From Actinomycetota bacterium (GTDB lineage Bacteria; Actinomycetota; Nitriliruptoria; Nitriliruptorales; Nitriliruptoraceae), in contig JAHWKY010000022.1 of the NCBI GenBank assembly GCA_019347575.1, forward strand, positions 16,414 through 80,413: a stretch of DNA of 64,000 nucleotides. Reading direction: 5' to 3'. The stretch's first letter is position 1, and each line of letters opens with the position of its first letter. The notes beneath the pieces were generated by a model that was not told where the DNA came from, ran no database searches, and saw only the letters and a list, made by a program, of their open reading frames with translations. Made by a program: the position numbers and the translations under genes. This document shows, piece by piece, positions 34,759-43,707 of the stretch.

Positions 34759-35382
34759 GTGAACGACGTGCTCGACCGCGCCTGGGTCGCACTGTTCGAT
34801 CGTGCGGCAGCGCTGGTCGACCGTGGTGACGGCTACCGGCTGCGCCACCAACTCGTGGCCCCTGCGACGGGTCGCGTCCTCGAGGTCGGGGCGGGCACGG
34901 GCCGCAACCTGGCGCTCTACCGCGACGCCGACGAGGTCGTCGCGCTCGAGCCCGATCGCGTCGCCCGTGGGTACGCCGAGCAACGCGCACGGCTCGCGCC
35001 GGTGCCGGTCACGCTGGTCGACGGCGATGCCCAGGCGTTGCCGTTCGATGACGACACGTTCGACACGGTCATCGCCAGCCTCGTGCTCTGCACCATCCCC
35101 GACCTCGATCGCGGCCTGCACGAGCTGCGTCGGGTGCTCCGCCCGGAGGGCAGGTTGCGGTTCTGGGAGCACGTCCGCAGCGACGACCCGCGCCTCGCCC
35201 GCTGGCAGGATCGCCTCGAGGGACCGTGGGGTTGGATCGGTCGCGGCTGCAGACCCAACCGCGACACCACGGCCGAGCTCCACCGAGCGTGGTTCGAGAT
35301 CGTCGACCTGGACGCCTACGAGGCGCCCGGGTACCCGCCGATCGTGCGTCCCCACGTCATCGGGGTCGCCACGCCCGTGTGA
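34759..35382 (+). CDS. Class I SAM-dependent methyltransferase
   Basis: A 207-residue methyltransferase. Motif I is 'GRVLEVGAGTGRNLALYRDA'. Acidic 'VVALEPDRVARGY' and 'DGDAQALPFDDDTFDTVIAS' follow, then 'ELRRVLRPEGRLRFWEHVRS', as in the UbiE/Methyltransf_11 and METTL7-like group. The substrate is unknown. GTG 34759 has AGGAGGA eight bases upstream. It is divergent from the FNT gene. Confidence 0.9.
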   Translation: MNDVLDRAWVALFDRAAALVDRGDGYRLRHQLVAPATGRVLEVGAGTGRNLALYRDADEVVALEPDRVARGYAEQRARLAPVPVTLVDGDAQALPFDDDTFDTVIASLVLCTIPDLDRGLHELRRVLRPEGRLRFWEHVRSDDPRLARWQDRLEGPWGWIGRGCRPNRDTTAELHRAWFEIVDLDAYEAPGYPPIVRPHVIGVATPV

Positions 35383-35512
35383 GGGGTGGGGCGGCGGGCG
35401 GAGCCGCGGAGGTCGTGCGAGAGGGCAGCGACGCCCGCCGCCACGGCGCACCGCGCGCCGTCGGCCGGAAGAGGCGGCATCCGAGCGGGCGTTAACAACG
35501 GACGAGTCGGAC

Positions 35513-35528
35513 GTGGCCTCATGGCCAC
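35513..35528. promoter_or_regulatory. Inverted repeat upstream of the ECF sigma gene
   Basis: GTGGCC/GGCCAC pair around TCAT (35513-35528) in the 269-bp gap before the sigma gene. It is a small hairpin or binding site. The rest of the gap holds no gene that I can support. Confidence 0.35.
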
Positions 35529-35651
35529 ATCCGTGCGCTCGGCGCGCACATGGCCCGGTGCTAGGGTCCACGCGCTAACGCAGCGGGACCCACTCGCACT
35601 CCCCTCCGAGAGGGTCCGGCGGCCGGTCGCTGCCGGGCAGGAGGGGAAGAC

Positions 35652-36767
35652 ATGACCACCGCACGAGCCACCGGCGCGACGGCTCGCCGGATGCGCCGTC
35701 GCGAGCTCGATCCGCTCGACAGCTACCGTCATGCGTCCGACGAGGTCCTTGTCGCGTCCGCGTCCGCCGGTGACGGCGCGGCGTTCAACGCGCTGATCGA
35801 GCGCTACGGGTCGATGATCCGCTCGGTCTGTCGTCGTCGGCTGCGCAACGAGCACGACGTCGAGGACGCGGTCCAAGAGACCCTGGCGCGGGCCGTGGCC
35901 GCGCTGCCCACGCTCCGGGACGGTCGCTGTGTCGGAGGCTGGCTGCGCACCATCGCGTCGCGCTGCGCCATCGACCAGTGCCGGCGGAGCGTCATCGCCG
36001 TCGATGAACTCGATGACCTCGTGGACGAGGGTGCACGCCCCGAGGATCGGGTGCTCCTCGACGATGACGCCAAGGAGCTGCACGCCCACCTCGCCGGCCT
36101 GTCCGACCGGGACCGCGGGGCGCTGTGGCTGCGCGACGCCGAGGGGGCACCGGTCGCGGACGTCGCCCACTTCCTCGGTGTCACCGAGGGCTCGGCGCGC
36201 GTGGCACTGACCCGGGCGCGGCACAAGCTGCGAGCCGCCTACGGCAACCTCGTTCTGACGCCGCTGTTCGCGCTGCGCGACTGGACCCGTCGCTTCCGTC
36301 ACCCCGTCGGATCCGAGACGGCCGTGACCGCCGCGATCGCCCAGGCCGGTCTCGCCGTCGCGTTGGTGGTCATGCCCGGGTCGAGCGCGGGCGGATCGGG
36401 ACCGGGTGCCGTCGATCTGAGCGACACGGTGCACCTGCTGGCGAGCCACGAGGTAGCGACGGCCCCAGCCCTGTCCACGCCGACCGACGGCTCCGTCGTA
36501 CGACTACCCGCCGAGGCCCTGTCCGCAGGTCGGGTCACCGCCCCGGACAGCTCCAGCGTCGAACCGCCCACCATGGACGCCCCGTGGGCGGATACCGAAC
36601 TCGGACCTCTGGTCGTCGACGATCGGCCACCGGGAGGAACCGACACCGAACGTGTCGACGTCGAGGACGGTTCCGATGTGGTCAGCCTCACGGTCGAGCT
36701 CCACCTCGAGGCCACGACTCCTGACGTCCTCGCCGACGCTCCCCTGCAGATCGGAGGTACATCGTGA
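35652..36767 (+). CDS. ECF sigma factor with long C-terminal extension
   Basis: A 371-residue protein, about twice the usual ECF length. The sigma-2 region (about 30-105) has 'FNALIERYGSMIRSVCRRRL', 'HDVEDAVQETLARAV' and 'GWLRTIASRCAIDQCRRS'. Sigma-4 (about 140-195) has 'LSDRDRGALWLRDAEGAPVA' and 'VTEGSARVALTRARHKLRAA'. Residues 205-371 are an added region with one moderately hydrophobic stretch ('AVTAAIAQAGLAVALVVMP'), then a Ser/Thr/Pro/Asp-rich tail. This could be a membrane tether with an outside domain, or a cytoplasmic control domain. GCAGGAGGGG precedes the ATG. Its stop overlaps a gene for a small secreted peptide. Confidence 0.88.
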   Translation: MTTARATGATARRMRRRELDPLDSYRHASDEVLVASASAGDGAAFNALIERYGSMIRSVCRRRLRNEHDVEDAVQETLARAVAALPTLRDGRCVGGWLRTIASRCAIDQCRRSVIAVDELDDLVDEGARPEDRVLLDDDAKELHAHLAGLSDRDRGALWLRDAEGAPVADVAHFLGVTEGSARVALTRARHKLRAAYGNLVLTPLFALRDWTRRFRHPVGSETAVTAAIAQAGLAVALVVMPGSSAGGSGPGAVDLSDTVHLLASHEVATAPALSTPTDGSVVRLPAEALSAGRVTAPDSSSVEPPTMDAPWADTELGPLVVDDRPPGGTDTERVDVEDGSDVVSLTVELHLEATTPDVLADAPLQIGGTS

Positions 36768-36970
36768 CCAGCCGCTGGATCGTCTACCTGGTCCTCGCGT
36801 TCGCGGCGTTCGCGAGCCTGGCCTTCACCCCGACCGATGACGTCCGCGCCGCGGCGCAGCTCGACGTCAGGTTCGACGACCGCATCGGGGTCGGAGCGTG
36901 CGCCAAGGCCCACGTGATGTGGGTCAAGGTCGACCGCACGTGCGTGTGGGTCGGCTGGCCTCCGGGCTGA
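36764..36970 (+). CDS. Small secreted peptide, unknown function
   Basis: A 68-residue product. An N-terminal signal peptide ('WIVYLVLAFAAFASLAF') is followed by a mature part of about 40 residues with two Cys, as in 'IGVGACAKAH' and 'DRTCVWVGW', which could form one disulphide. I know no family. The GTG has CGGAGGT upstream and overlaps the sigma-factor stop (GTGA), so the peptide is co-expressed with the ECF sigma factor and just upstream of a large surface protein gene. Confidence 0.7.
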   Translation: MTSRWIVYLVLAFAAFASLAFTPTDDVRAAAQLDVRFDDRIGVGACAKAHVMWVKVDRTCVWVGWPPG

Positions 36971-37081
36971 GACTCCGACGGGAAGCGCTCGCCACGAAGT
37001 CCTCGGGGCGGTGACGTAGTCTCCCCGCCGCGGGCGTGATCGTGGCGCGTCCGTCACGATCCGACCGGCGAGGGCTCCTGC

Positions 37082-40000
37082 GTGCGACTCCGCATCGTCG
37101 TCACCGTCCTGGCTCTGCTGAGCGCTGCGCTCATGGTCCCCTCCGCCGGAGCCGCGCCGGGGCACGAACCCACCGACCTCGCCCGGCGCCCCGCCTCGCC
37201 CAACCCGTTCCTCGCGCTGCTGCCCACCTCGCAGGAGCCCGACGTCAAGTCGTGGTCCGCGTACAGCGCGGAGCACGGCCGGCGAGCCCACGTCAGCGAG
37301 CCGGATCCAGGGACCGGGTCGGTGCAGGTCGTCGCTAGCGACGAGTCGGAACCCAACGACACCTACGCGACCGGTGACACGGTCGCTGGGTTCGGGACCG
37401 CGATCGGGGAGGACAACGAGGCGCAGCTGTCGGGGCACCTGGAGCCCCTCCCCGCTGCGCCGAGCGGTGTGTACGGGGGCGAGGACGACGGCGCCCGCGG
37501 TACGGCGACCGTCACCGGCCTGACGTTCGGGACGGCGGTCAGCTACAGCGCCGAGATCGGCGACGGGCCGCACGGCTCCAGCGGCAGCGGCAGCGGCGAC
37601 CTCGATTACTACCGGGTCGAGGCCGAGCCCGGCGAGCACATCGTCGTGGACGTCGATGCCTCCGAGGTCGGTTCGAGTCTCGATCCGACGGTGGCGATCT
37701 TCACCGGGTCCCAGCCGGCGACGGGCTCCGACGGTGAGCTGCCGCAGTGGGTGGCGTTCAACGACGACGCAGGTGGGACGCTCGACAGCTTCCTGGACTT
37801 CACTGTCGAGGACGCTGACACCTACTACGTGCTGGTAACCGGGTTCGGTACCAAACCGAAGAACCTCGATGACTCCGCCAGCGGGACCGGTGCTGAGAGC
37901 GAGGGCCCGTATGAGGTCACGATCGCCCGCACGGTGCCCGACATCGACTTCTACAGCTTCTCGCTCGACGCGGGGGACGTCCTGGGTGCGACGATCACCT
38001 CGGGCGACGTCAACCGGGTCGCCATCCACGGACCCGGTGGGACGCTGCTGATGGCCTCGAACCACGATCCGGTGTTCGGGGCGTACCCCGGTCAGTCGCC
38101 GCTGGAAGGAGGGGGACCCCACGCCGCGATCGTCGCCCACTCCAGCGGTACCTACGCGGTCGCCGTGGGCGCGGGTGCAGGTCCGTACGAGGTGTCGCTG
38201 CAGGCCTACCTGCCTGGCTCCGAGGGTGGCTTCGGCTCGGACCAGCAGGTCGTGTTCCTCGACTTCGACGGTGCGACCATCGCCGACGCCGACCGGATCT
38301 GGGGCGGCAAGCCCGACGCCCGGCTGTCCCCGCTCCGTGACTTCCTCACCCGCTGGGGACTAGACGCATCGGACGAGGATGCGCTGATCGACCGGATCGT
38401 CGCGGTCGTGCGCGAGAACGTCGACCGGGACCTTCGCGGCGGACTCAACGGTGACCGCGACACGAGCGGCACCCGTGGGAGCTTCGACGTCGAGATCCTC
38501 AACAGCCGTGACCACCCCGACCCCGGTGACGGCAGGCTGGTGTCCCGGATCGTCATCGGCGGGACCATCGAAGAGCTGGGTGTCCCCACTATCGGGATCG
38601 CCCAGTCCATCGACCTCGGCAACTACGACCTGTCGGAGATCGGGGTGGTCCTGCTCGACCTGCTGTCGACCCCCTCCAGCAACGCCAACTCCTTCAACAG
38701 CGTCCCCCGCGGTTCGAGCGCGACGAAGCTGGAGCTGGTCGGCACCGGCGTGGGCAACATCGCGGCCCACGAACTGGGCCACGTCCTCGGTAGCTGGCAC
38801 ACCGACCCGTTGAACGCCGCCCCCCAGCTGATGGATCAGGGTGGGTTCCTGCCCAACCTCGTCGGAGTCGGCGACAACGGCGTCTTCGACGACGGCGGCG
38901 ACGACACCGACGTCGACTTCGGCACTGACATCTACGTGGCCGAAGAGGGTTTCGTCGGCCTCGAACACACCGCGGCCCACACCGCACACGCGCTGTCGAC
39001 CGGCACGCTCGACGTCGCACCGGACGCCTTCGGGGGTCTCCCGATCGGAGGCGATCTCGGCGTGAGCCCGAGCGACGGCGTCCTCGCCAACGACCGGGGT
39101 GGTCGCGCGGGAGAGCTGACGGCGAGCCTCGCACGCCCCGCCTGGCACGGCGACGTCACGCTCGCTCCGGACGGCAGCTTCCTGTACAACCACGACGGTG
39201 GCTCGGGCGTCACCGACACGTTCAGCTACACGGCGACCGCCACCGGCCACCCGTCGCCAGCGACCACGGTGACGATCGAGGTGGGCGTGGACGAGACCTT
39301 CCGGCTGTGGGGTGACGACCGGATCCTGACCGCTGTGGACATCAGCCAGAGCAGCTTCCCCGCCAACGGGACCGGCGCCCTCGGGTTCGGATCGGCGAGT
39401 CAGGCCAAGGCCGTCGTGCTCGCGCGTTCCGACGACTTCGCCGACGGATTGACGGGGACGCCCTTCGCCCACGCGGTCGGCGCCCCGCTGCTGCTGACTC
39501 CCCCGGACGAGCTGTCCGTCGCCACACGAACGGAGATCCGACGACTGCTCGGCGGCGCCGGCACCGTCTACGTGCTCGGCGGCGAGGTGGCGGTCCACCC
39601 CGAGGTGGTGCTCGAGCTCCGAGCCGAGGGGCACGTCGTCGAGCGGATCTTCGGTCAGAACCGCTACGAGACCGCGGCCGCGATCGCCCGTGCCCTGGGC
39701 AGCGTCGACACCGTGATCGTCGCCCGAGCGACCGTCTTCGCCGACGCGCTCGCGGCAGGTCCCGCCGCGATCGCGAGCAACGGCGCTATCGTCCTGTCGG
39801 CCGACGACCAGCCCCATCCCGTCACGACGGACTACCTGGACGAGGTCGGCGCTGCGACGGTGTTCGCCGCCGGTGGCCCGGCAGCCACCGCGTATCCCGG
39901 CGCGGTTCCGCTCGTCGGCGGCACCAGGTTCGAGACCGCGGAACTCGTGGCGGCTGAGTTCTTCGACCGTCCGCCGACTGTCGGCGTCGCCCGCTCCGAC

Positions 40001-40204
40001 GTCTTCGCCGACGCGCTCACGGGCGGCGTTCACGCCGGGAAGGCCGGCGGACCGATCCTCCTCACCGAGACGCACACGCTGCACGCCACGACGGCGCGCT
40101 ACCTGCTCCACCACGCGGCCGACCTGCGGGTGGCGTGGGTCTACGGCGGAGAGGCCGCGGTCGCCGAGCCCGTCGTGGCAGCGGTCGGCGCCGCCATCGG
40201 CTGA
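37082..40204 (+). CDS. Secreted metzincin-like protease fused to cell-wall-binding repeats
   Basis: A 1040-residue surface protein. A signal peptide (1-25) is followed by two PPC-like beta domains (about 90-285 and 290-375). A region beginning 'QQVVFLDFDGATI' precedes the zinc motif His563-His573 'HELGHVLGSWH' (HExxHxxGxxH), with Met584 in 'PQLMDQGG' as a plausible Met-turn; together these mark a metzincin. Next is a tandem-95/cadherin-like domain ('GVLANDRGGRAGELTASL') and three CWB2 repeats (PF04122) with 'RLWGDDRILTA', 'RIFGQNRYETA' and 'VGGTRFETAELVA'. It is probably anchored on the wall and degrades external proteins. It starts 111 bp after the small secreted peptide gene. Confidence 0.88.
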   Translation: MRLRIVVTVLALLSAALMVPSAGAAPGHEPTDLARRPASPNPFLALLPTSQEPDVKSWSAYSAEHGRRAHVSEPDPGTGSVQVVASDESEPNDTYATGDTVAGFGTAIGEDNEAQLSGHLEPLPAAPSGVYGGEDDGARGTATVTGLTFGTAVSYSAEIGDGPHGSSGSGSGDLDYYRVEAEPGEHIVVDVDASEVGSSLDPTVAIFTGSQPATGSDGELPQWVAFNDDAGGTLDSFLDFTVEDADTYYVLVTGFGTKPKNLDDSASGTGAESEGPYEVTIARTVPDIDFYSFSLDAGDVLGATITSGDVNRVAIHGPGGTLLMASNHDPVFGAYPGQSPLEGGGPHAAIVAHSSGTYAVAVGAGAGPYEVSLQAYLPGSEGGFGSDQQVVFLDFDGATIADADRIWGGKPDARLSPLRDFLTRWGLDASDEDALIDRIVAVVRENVDRDLRGGLNGDRDTSGTRGSFDVEILNSRDHPDPGDGRLVSRIVIGGTIEELGVPTIGIAQSIDLGNYDLSEIGVVLLDLLSTPSSNANSFNSVPRGSSATKLELVGTGVGNIAAHELGHVLGSWHTDPLNAAPQLMDQGGFLPNLVGVGDNGVFDDGGDDTDVDFGTDIYVAEEGFVGLEHTAAHTAHALSTGTLDVAPDAFGGLPIGGDLGVSPSDGVLANDRGGRAGELTASLARPAWHGDVTLAPDGSFLYNHDGGSGVTDTFSYTATATGHPSPATTVTIEVGVDETFRLWGDDRILTAVDISQSSFPANGTGALGFGSASQAKAVVLARSDDFADGLTGTPFAHAVGAPLLLTPPDELSVATRTEIRRLLGGAGTVYVLGGEVAVHPEVVLELRAEGHVVERIFGQNRYETAAAIARALGSVDTVIVARATVFADALAAGPAAIASNGAIVLSADDQPHPVTTDYLDEVGAATVFAAGGPAATAYPGAVPLVGGTRFETAELVAAEFFDRPPTVGVARSDVFADALTGGVHAGKAGGPILLTETHTLHATTARYLLHHAADLRVAWVYGGEAAVAEPVVAAVGAAIG

Positions 40205-40264
40205 GGTTCAAGGTGCACATCGGGCGTACCGACCATCGAGGTACGCGACACACGAGGTGCACGG

Positions 40265-41473
40265 TTGTCGGATCGGGCGGTGGGGGAGGCGGGGCTGCCA
40301 TCGGTCGTCGGCAGCGTGCTGCACCACGCCCGCGAACACCTCGGCGTCGATGCCGCCTACCTGACCGAGTTCCGGGGCGACAGCCAGGTCGTCCGCGCGG
40401 TCGTCGGTGAGGGCGAGCGTTTCGGGGCGGCCCTGGGGACGCAACTCGCGCTGAACCGCAGCTACTGCGTGCGGATGCTGGCTGGGATGGTGTCCAACGT
40501 GGTCCCCGACGTCGGCGCCGACCCGAACGCTGGACGCCTCGCCCGCCGCATCGGGCTGCCCCTGGGCGCCTACGCCGGCGTCGCCGTCAGGCTGCCTTCG
40601 GGCCTGCCCTACGGCTCGCTGTGCTGCGTATCCGCTCGGCCGCGGCCCACGTTCGGCCCCCACGACGCGCAGTTCCTGCACGTCCTCGCCGGGATCGTGG
40701 CCGACGAGCTGCAGCGTGAGCGTGACGAGCTCGACGGCGACGTCGCCACGGTGGAGCGCATCCGCGCGGCGGTACGGGGCGAAGGTCTCGCGGTCGTCTT
40801 CCAACCGATCATCGACCTGACGTCGGGCGCCACCCGCGGTGTGGAGGCGCTCGCCCGGTTCGAGGGACCACCCGCGCGCCCGCCTGACCTGTGGTTCGCC
40901 GAGGCACATCGCCTGGGCGTGGGTGTCGAGCTCGAGGCGACCGCCCTCGCCGCGGCCATCCGCGCCGGCGAGATGATCCGCCAGGACTGGTACCTCAGCG
41001 TCAACGCCTCGCCCGCGCTGCTGCTCTCGGGACGGTTGGAGCGGCTGATCTCGGACCGCATCGATCCCACCCGCCTCGTCGTCGAGGTGACCGAGCACGT
41101 CGCCGTAGAGGACTACGACGCCCTTCGGGCCGCGATCGCGGGGCTCAGGGAGGCCGGGGCTCGGCTCGCGGTCGACGACGCCGGCGCCGGGTTCGCGAGC
41201 CTGCACCACATCGCCCGGCTGCGTCCCGACATCATCAAGCTCGACGCGTCACTCACGCGCTACGTCGGGCAGGACGTCCACTACGACGCCGTCACCGAGG
41301 CGCTCGTTCGGCTCGCCGAGCGCTCCGGAGCGGTCATCGTCGCCGAGGCGGTCGAGGCGCCGCACACGCTGGATGCGCTGCGTGGTCACGGGCTGGCGTC
41401 GGGCCAGGGCTACCTGTTCGCCGCCCCGGCCCCCGTCGTCGACCTCCGCGAGTCCTACCCGGTCGCGGTCTGA
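40265..41473 (+). CDS. GAF-EAL cyclic-di-GMP phosphodiesterase
   Basis: A 402-residue soluble protein. A GAF-like sensing domain (about 8-155) precedes an EAL domain (about 165-400). Active-site segments are present: 'VVFQPIIDL', 'GVEALARFEG', 'SVNASPALLL', 'VVEVTEHVA', 'AVDDAGAGFASLHHI', 'PDIIKLDASL' and 'VAEAVEA'. The EAL residues and the DD pair are intact, so it should hydrolyse c-di-GMP to pGpG, modulated by the GAF domain. The TTG start has GAGG seven bases upstream. No GGDEF partner gene is nearby. Confidence 0.9.
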   Translation: MSDRAVGEAGLPSVVGSVLHHAREHLGVDAAYLTEFRGDSQVVRAVVGEGERFGAALGTQLALNRSYCVRMLAGMVSNVVPDVGADPNAGRLARRIGLPLGAYAGVAVRLPSGLPYGSLCCVSARPRPTFGPHDAQFLHVLAGIVADELQRERDELDGDVATVERIRAAVRGEGLAVVFQPIIDLTSGATRGVEALARFEGPPARPPDLWFAEAHRLGVGVELEATALAAAIRAGEMIRQDWYLSVNASPALLLSGRLERLISDRIDPTRLVVEVTEHVAVEDYDALRAAIAGLREAGARLAVDDAGAGFASLHHIARLRPDIIKLDASLTRYVGQDVHYDAVTEALVRLAERSGAVIVAEAVEAPHTLDALRGHGLASGQGYLFAAPAPVVDLRESYPVAV

Positions 41474-41632
41474 TCGCGGGTCGGCTCCACACGGTCGGGC
41501 GGGCGACTCGTGCGTTCCGCGTCCCAGGGCGTACCCTGGTGAAGTGCGGTGACGCGCCGCGCCCTCGGCGCCAGGCGGTCACCGACCGACAGCCTCTCCA
41601 TAACCCCCCACAGCGAACTGAGGTGCACGCGT

Positions 41633-42013
41633 TTGATCACGGTTGGTGACATCGTCAAGGGAACCGTCGTCCGTCTCGAGGACTACGGCGCGTTCGTCGA
41701 GATCTCGCCTGCGGAGAACGCCCAGCCGATCACCGGCCTGGTCCACATCTCCGAGGTCGATCGCGACTTCGTCGAGAACATCTATGCCTACCTCACCGAG
41801 GGCCAGGAGGTCGAGGTCAAGATCGTCGGGCTCAAGGACGACGGCAAGGTCGACCTGTCCATCAAGCAGGCCGATCCTGAGTACGAGGACATCCCCGAGC
41901 CGCCCCGCCGCAGCAAGCTCGACAAGGACTTCGACAAGCGTCTGCGCAAGTTCATGCACTCCTCGCAGATGATCCAGGGTGAGGCCCGCCGCCAGAAGCG
42001 CGGCAAGCTGTAG
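41633..42013 (+). CDS. Small S1-domain RNA-binding protein (paralog 1)
   Basis: A 126-residue protein with an S1 domain at about 1-80: 'GDIVKGTVVRLEDYGAFVEI', 'GLVHISEVDRDFVENIYAYL', and 'DDGKVDLSIKQAD'. A basic C-terminal block, 'KLDKDFDKRLRKFMHSSQMI' and 'QGEARRQKRGKL', follows. The TTG start has GAGGTG seven bases upstream. The protein at 48581-48973 is a paralog with the same layout and also a TTG start. It resembles YugI/GSP13-type S1 proteins that associate with ribosomes. The next gene is a small membrane protein. Confidence 0.9.
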   Translation: MITVGDIVKGTVVRLEDYGAFVEISPAENAQPITGLVHISEVDRDFVENIYAYLTEGQEVEVKIVGLKDDGKVDLSIKQADPEYEDIPEPPRRSKLDKDFDKRLRKFMHSSQMIQGEARRQKRGKL

Positions 42014-42068
42014 CTACCGTGCGGGGCTAGTGTTCCACCGACGTCTCAGCTGCTCAGAGGTGACCCCG

Positions 42069-42311
42069 ATGAGAACGACCGAACGCCTGCGCTGGGTCCT
42101 CGCGCTCACCGTCGCCGCGTGGATGCTCGTCCTGCCGGCCGCCAACGCCTACATCGACGCGGGCTCTACCAGCTTCATCTTCGCGTGGGTCGTCGCCGCT
42201 CTCGCCACCATCGGGATGTTCGCCAAGGCCGGTTGGCACCGCATCCGGCGCGTCTTCTCGCGTGGTGGGGACCAGGACGCGGCCGAGCCGGTCGCTGCTG
42301 ACCAGGAGTGA
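42069..42311 (+). CDS. Small two-helix membrane protein, unknown function
   Basis: An 80-residue protein with two hydrophobic segments, 'WVLALTVAAWMLVLPAANAY' and 'FIFAWVVAALATIGMFAKAG', and a charged C-terminal tail ending in acidic residues. I know no family. ATG 42069 follows GAGGTG by six bases. Its stop overlaps the methyltransferase start (GTGA), and the methyltransferase is followed at once by a membrane sulfatase-like gene, so the three are an operon. It may be a scaffold for the pair. Confidence 0.75.
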   Translation: MRTTERLRWVLALTVAAWMLVLPAANAYIDAGSTSFIFAWVVAALATIGMFAKAGWHRIRRVFSRGGDQDAAEPVAADQE

Positions 42312-43705
42312 CCCCTCCGGCGCCCCGCTCGGACGTGGCGCCCGCCCGTCACCCGGCATCGTTCCGCGACCCCAGCGGGTTCCTGTTCGTCCGTGACGGG
42401 ACCCTGTACCGCCAGGTCGACCGTCGCTTCGCCACCGAGTTCGACGCCTTCGTCGACAGCGGGGCGTACGCGGCCATGGTCGACGAGGGCCTGCTGATCG
42501 CGCACGAGGAGGTGGGGCTCGAGCTGAGCGTGGCCGCCGATGCCTACAAGGTCCTGCGCCCCGAACCGCTGTCGACCATCAGCTACCCCTACGAGTGGTG
42601 CCCGGCGCAGCGCCGCGACGCCGCCCTGCTGACCCTGCGGATCCAGAACGTCGCGCTCGATCACGGCCTGACCCTCCGCGACGCCTCCGCGTACAACGTG
42701 CAGTTCGACCGCGGTCGCGCCGTGTTCATCGACACCCTGAGCTTCGCCCCCTGGACCGAGGGTGAGCCCTGGGTCGCGTACCGCCAGTTCTGTCAACACT
42801 TCCTGGCCCCGCTCGCGCTCGAGACCATGGTCGACCCACGTCTCAGCGAGCTGCTGACCACCAACGTCGACGGCATCCCCGTCGACCTCGCCGCCGCCCT
42901 GCTGCCGTTGCGCAGCAAGCTGCGACCCGGACTGCTCGTCCACCTGCACGGGCAGGCGAAGGCCTCAGGCAAGCCGGTCGCGGCCGGGGAGCAGCGCCGC
43001 ACCGCGCGTTTCTCGGGCCGGGCGATGCGCGGCCTCGTCGACAACCTGCGCGGGACCGTGTCCAAGCTCACCTGGGAGCCCCAGGGCACCTGGACGGGGT
43101 ACTACGAGGAGGCGTCGCACTACACCGACGCCGCGATGCAGCACAAGGTCGACGTCGTGTCCGCGTGGCTCGGTGACCTCGCACCCCGCACGGTCTGGGA
43201 CCTCGGGGCGAACACGGGCCGGTTCGCGCGGCTCGCCGCCGACGCTGGCGCCCACGTCGTCGCGTGGGACATCGACCGGGGCGCGGTCCAGCGCGGATGG
43301 GAGTCGCTCCGCAACGGTGACGTCGACGTCCTGCCGCTCGTGCTCGACCTCGCCAACCCCTCGCCGGCGATCGGCTGGGCCAACGCCGAGCGCGGCGCGC
43401 TGCGCGACCGGGGGCCGGTCGACGTGGTGCTCGCCCTGGGACTGATCCACCACCTCGCGATCGCCAACAACGTCCCGCTGGACCAGGTCGCCGGCCTGCT
43501 CGCCGATCTCGGTGAGCACGCCATCGTCGAGTGGGTCCCTAAGGACGACGCGAAGGTCGGCACGCTGCTGGCCACGCGCGAGGACGTGTTCGATCGCTAC
43601 ACCGTCGCGGACTTCGAGGCGGCGTTCGCGACCCGCTTCGTCACCGATGCCGTCACCCCGGTGCCGGAGTCGGGGCGCGTGCTCTACCGGTTCCGGCGCG
43701 CCTGA
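42308..43705 (+). CDS. Class I SAM-dependent methyltransferase, large
   Basis: A 465-residue protein. The N-terminal half (about 1-250) is a family-specific region with 'ISYPYEWCPAQRRDAALLTL' and 'LRDASAYNVQFDRGRAVFID', and looks kinase-fold-like in its 'D..A.N' spacing. The C-terminal half is a methyltransferase with motif I 'TVWDLGANTGRFARLAADAG' and 'VVAWDIDRGAV'. Such proteins are seen near genes for polysaccharide or lipid modification. The next gene, a membrane alkaline-phosphatase-fold protein, fits that setting. The substrate is unknown. Confidence 0.82.
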   Translation: MTPPAPRSDVAPARHPASFRDPSGFLFVRDGTLYRQVDRRFATEFDAFVDSGAYAAMVDEGLLIAHEEVGLELSVAADAYKVLRPEPLSTISYPYEWCPAQRRDAALLTLRIQNVALDHGLTLRDASAYNVQFDRGRAVFIDTLSFAPWTEGEPWVAYRQFCQHFLAPLALETMVDPRLSELLTTNVDGIPVDLAAALLPLRSKLRPGLLVHLHGQAKASGKPVAAGEQRRTARFSGRAMRGLVDNLRGTVSKLTWEPQGTWTGYYEEASHYTDAAMQHKVDVVSAWLGDLAPRTVWDLGANTGRFARLAADAGAHVVAWDIDRGAVQRGWESLRNGDVDVLPLVLDLANPSPAIGWANAERGALRDRGPVDVVLALGLIHHLAIANNVPLDQVAGLLADLGEHAIVEWVPKDDAKVGTLLATREDVFDRYTVADFEAAFATRFVTDAVTPVPESGRVLYRFRRA

Positions 43706-43707
43706 AG

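Noticed and set aside
36299..38140. 613-codon open frame antisense to the sigma factor and surface protease genes
   Set aside because: Low-complexity composition and no start signal; the plus-strand genes explain the region.
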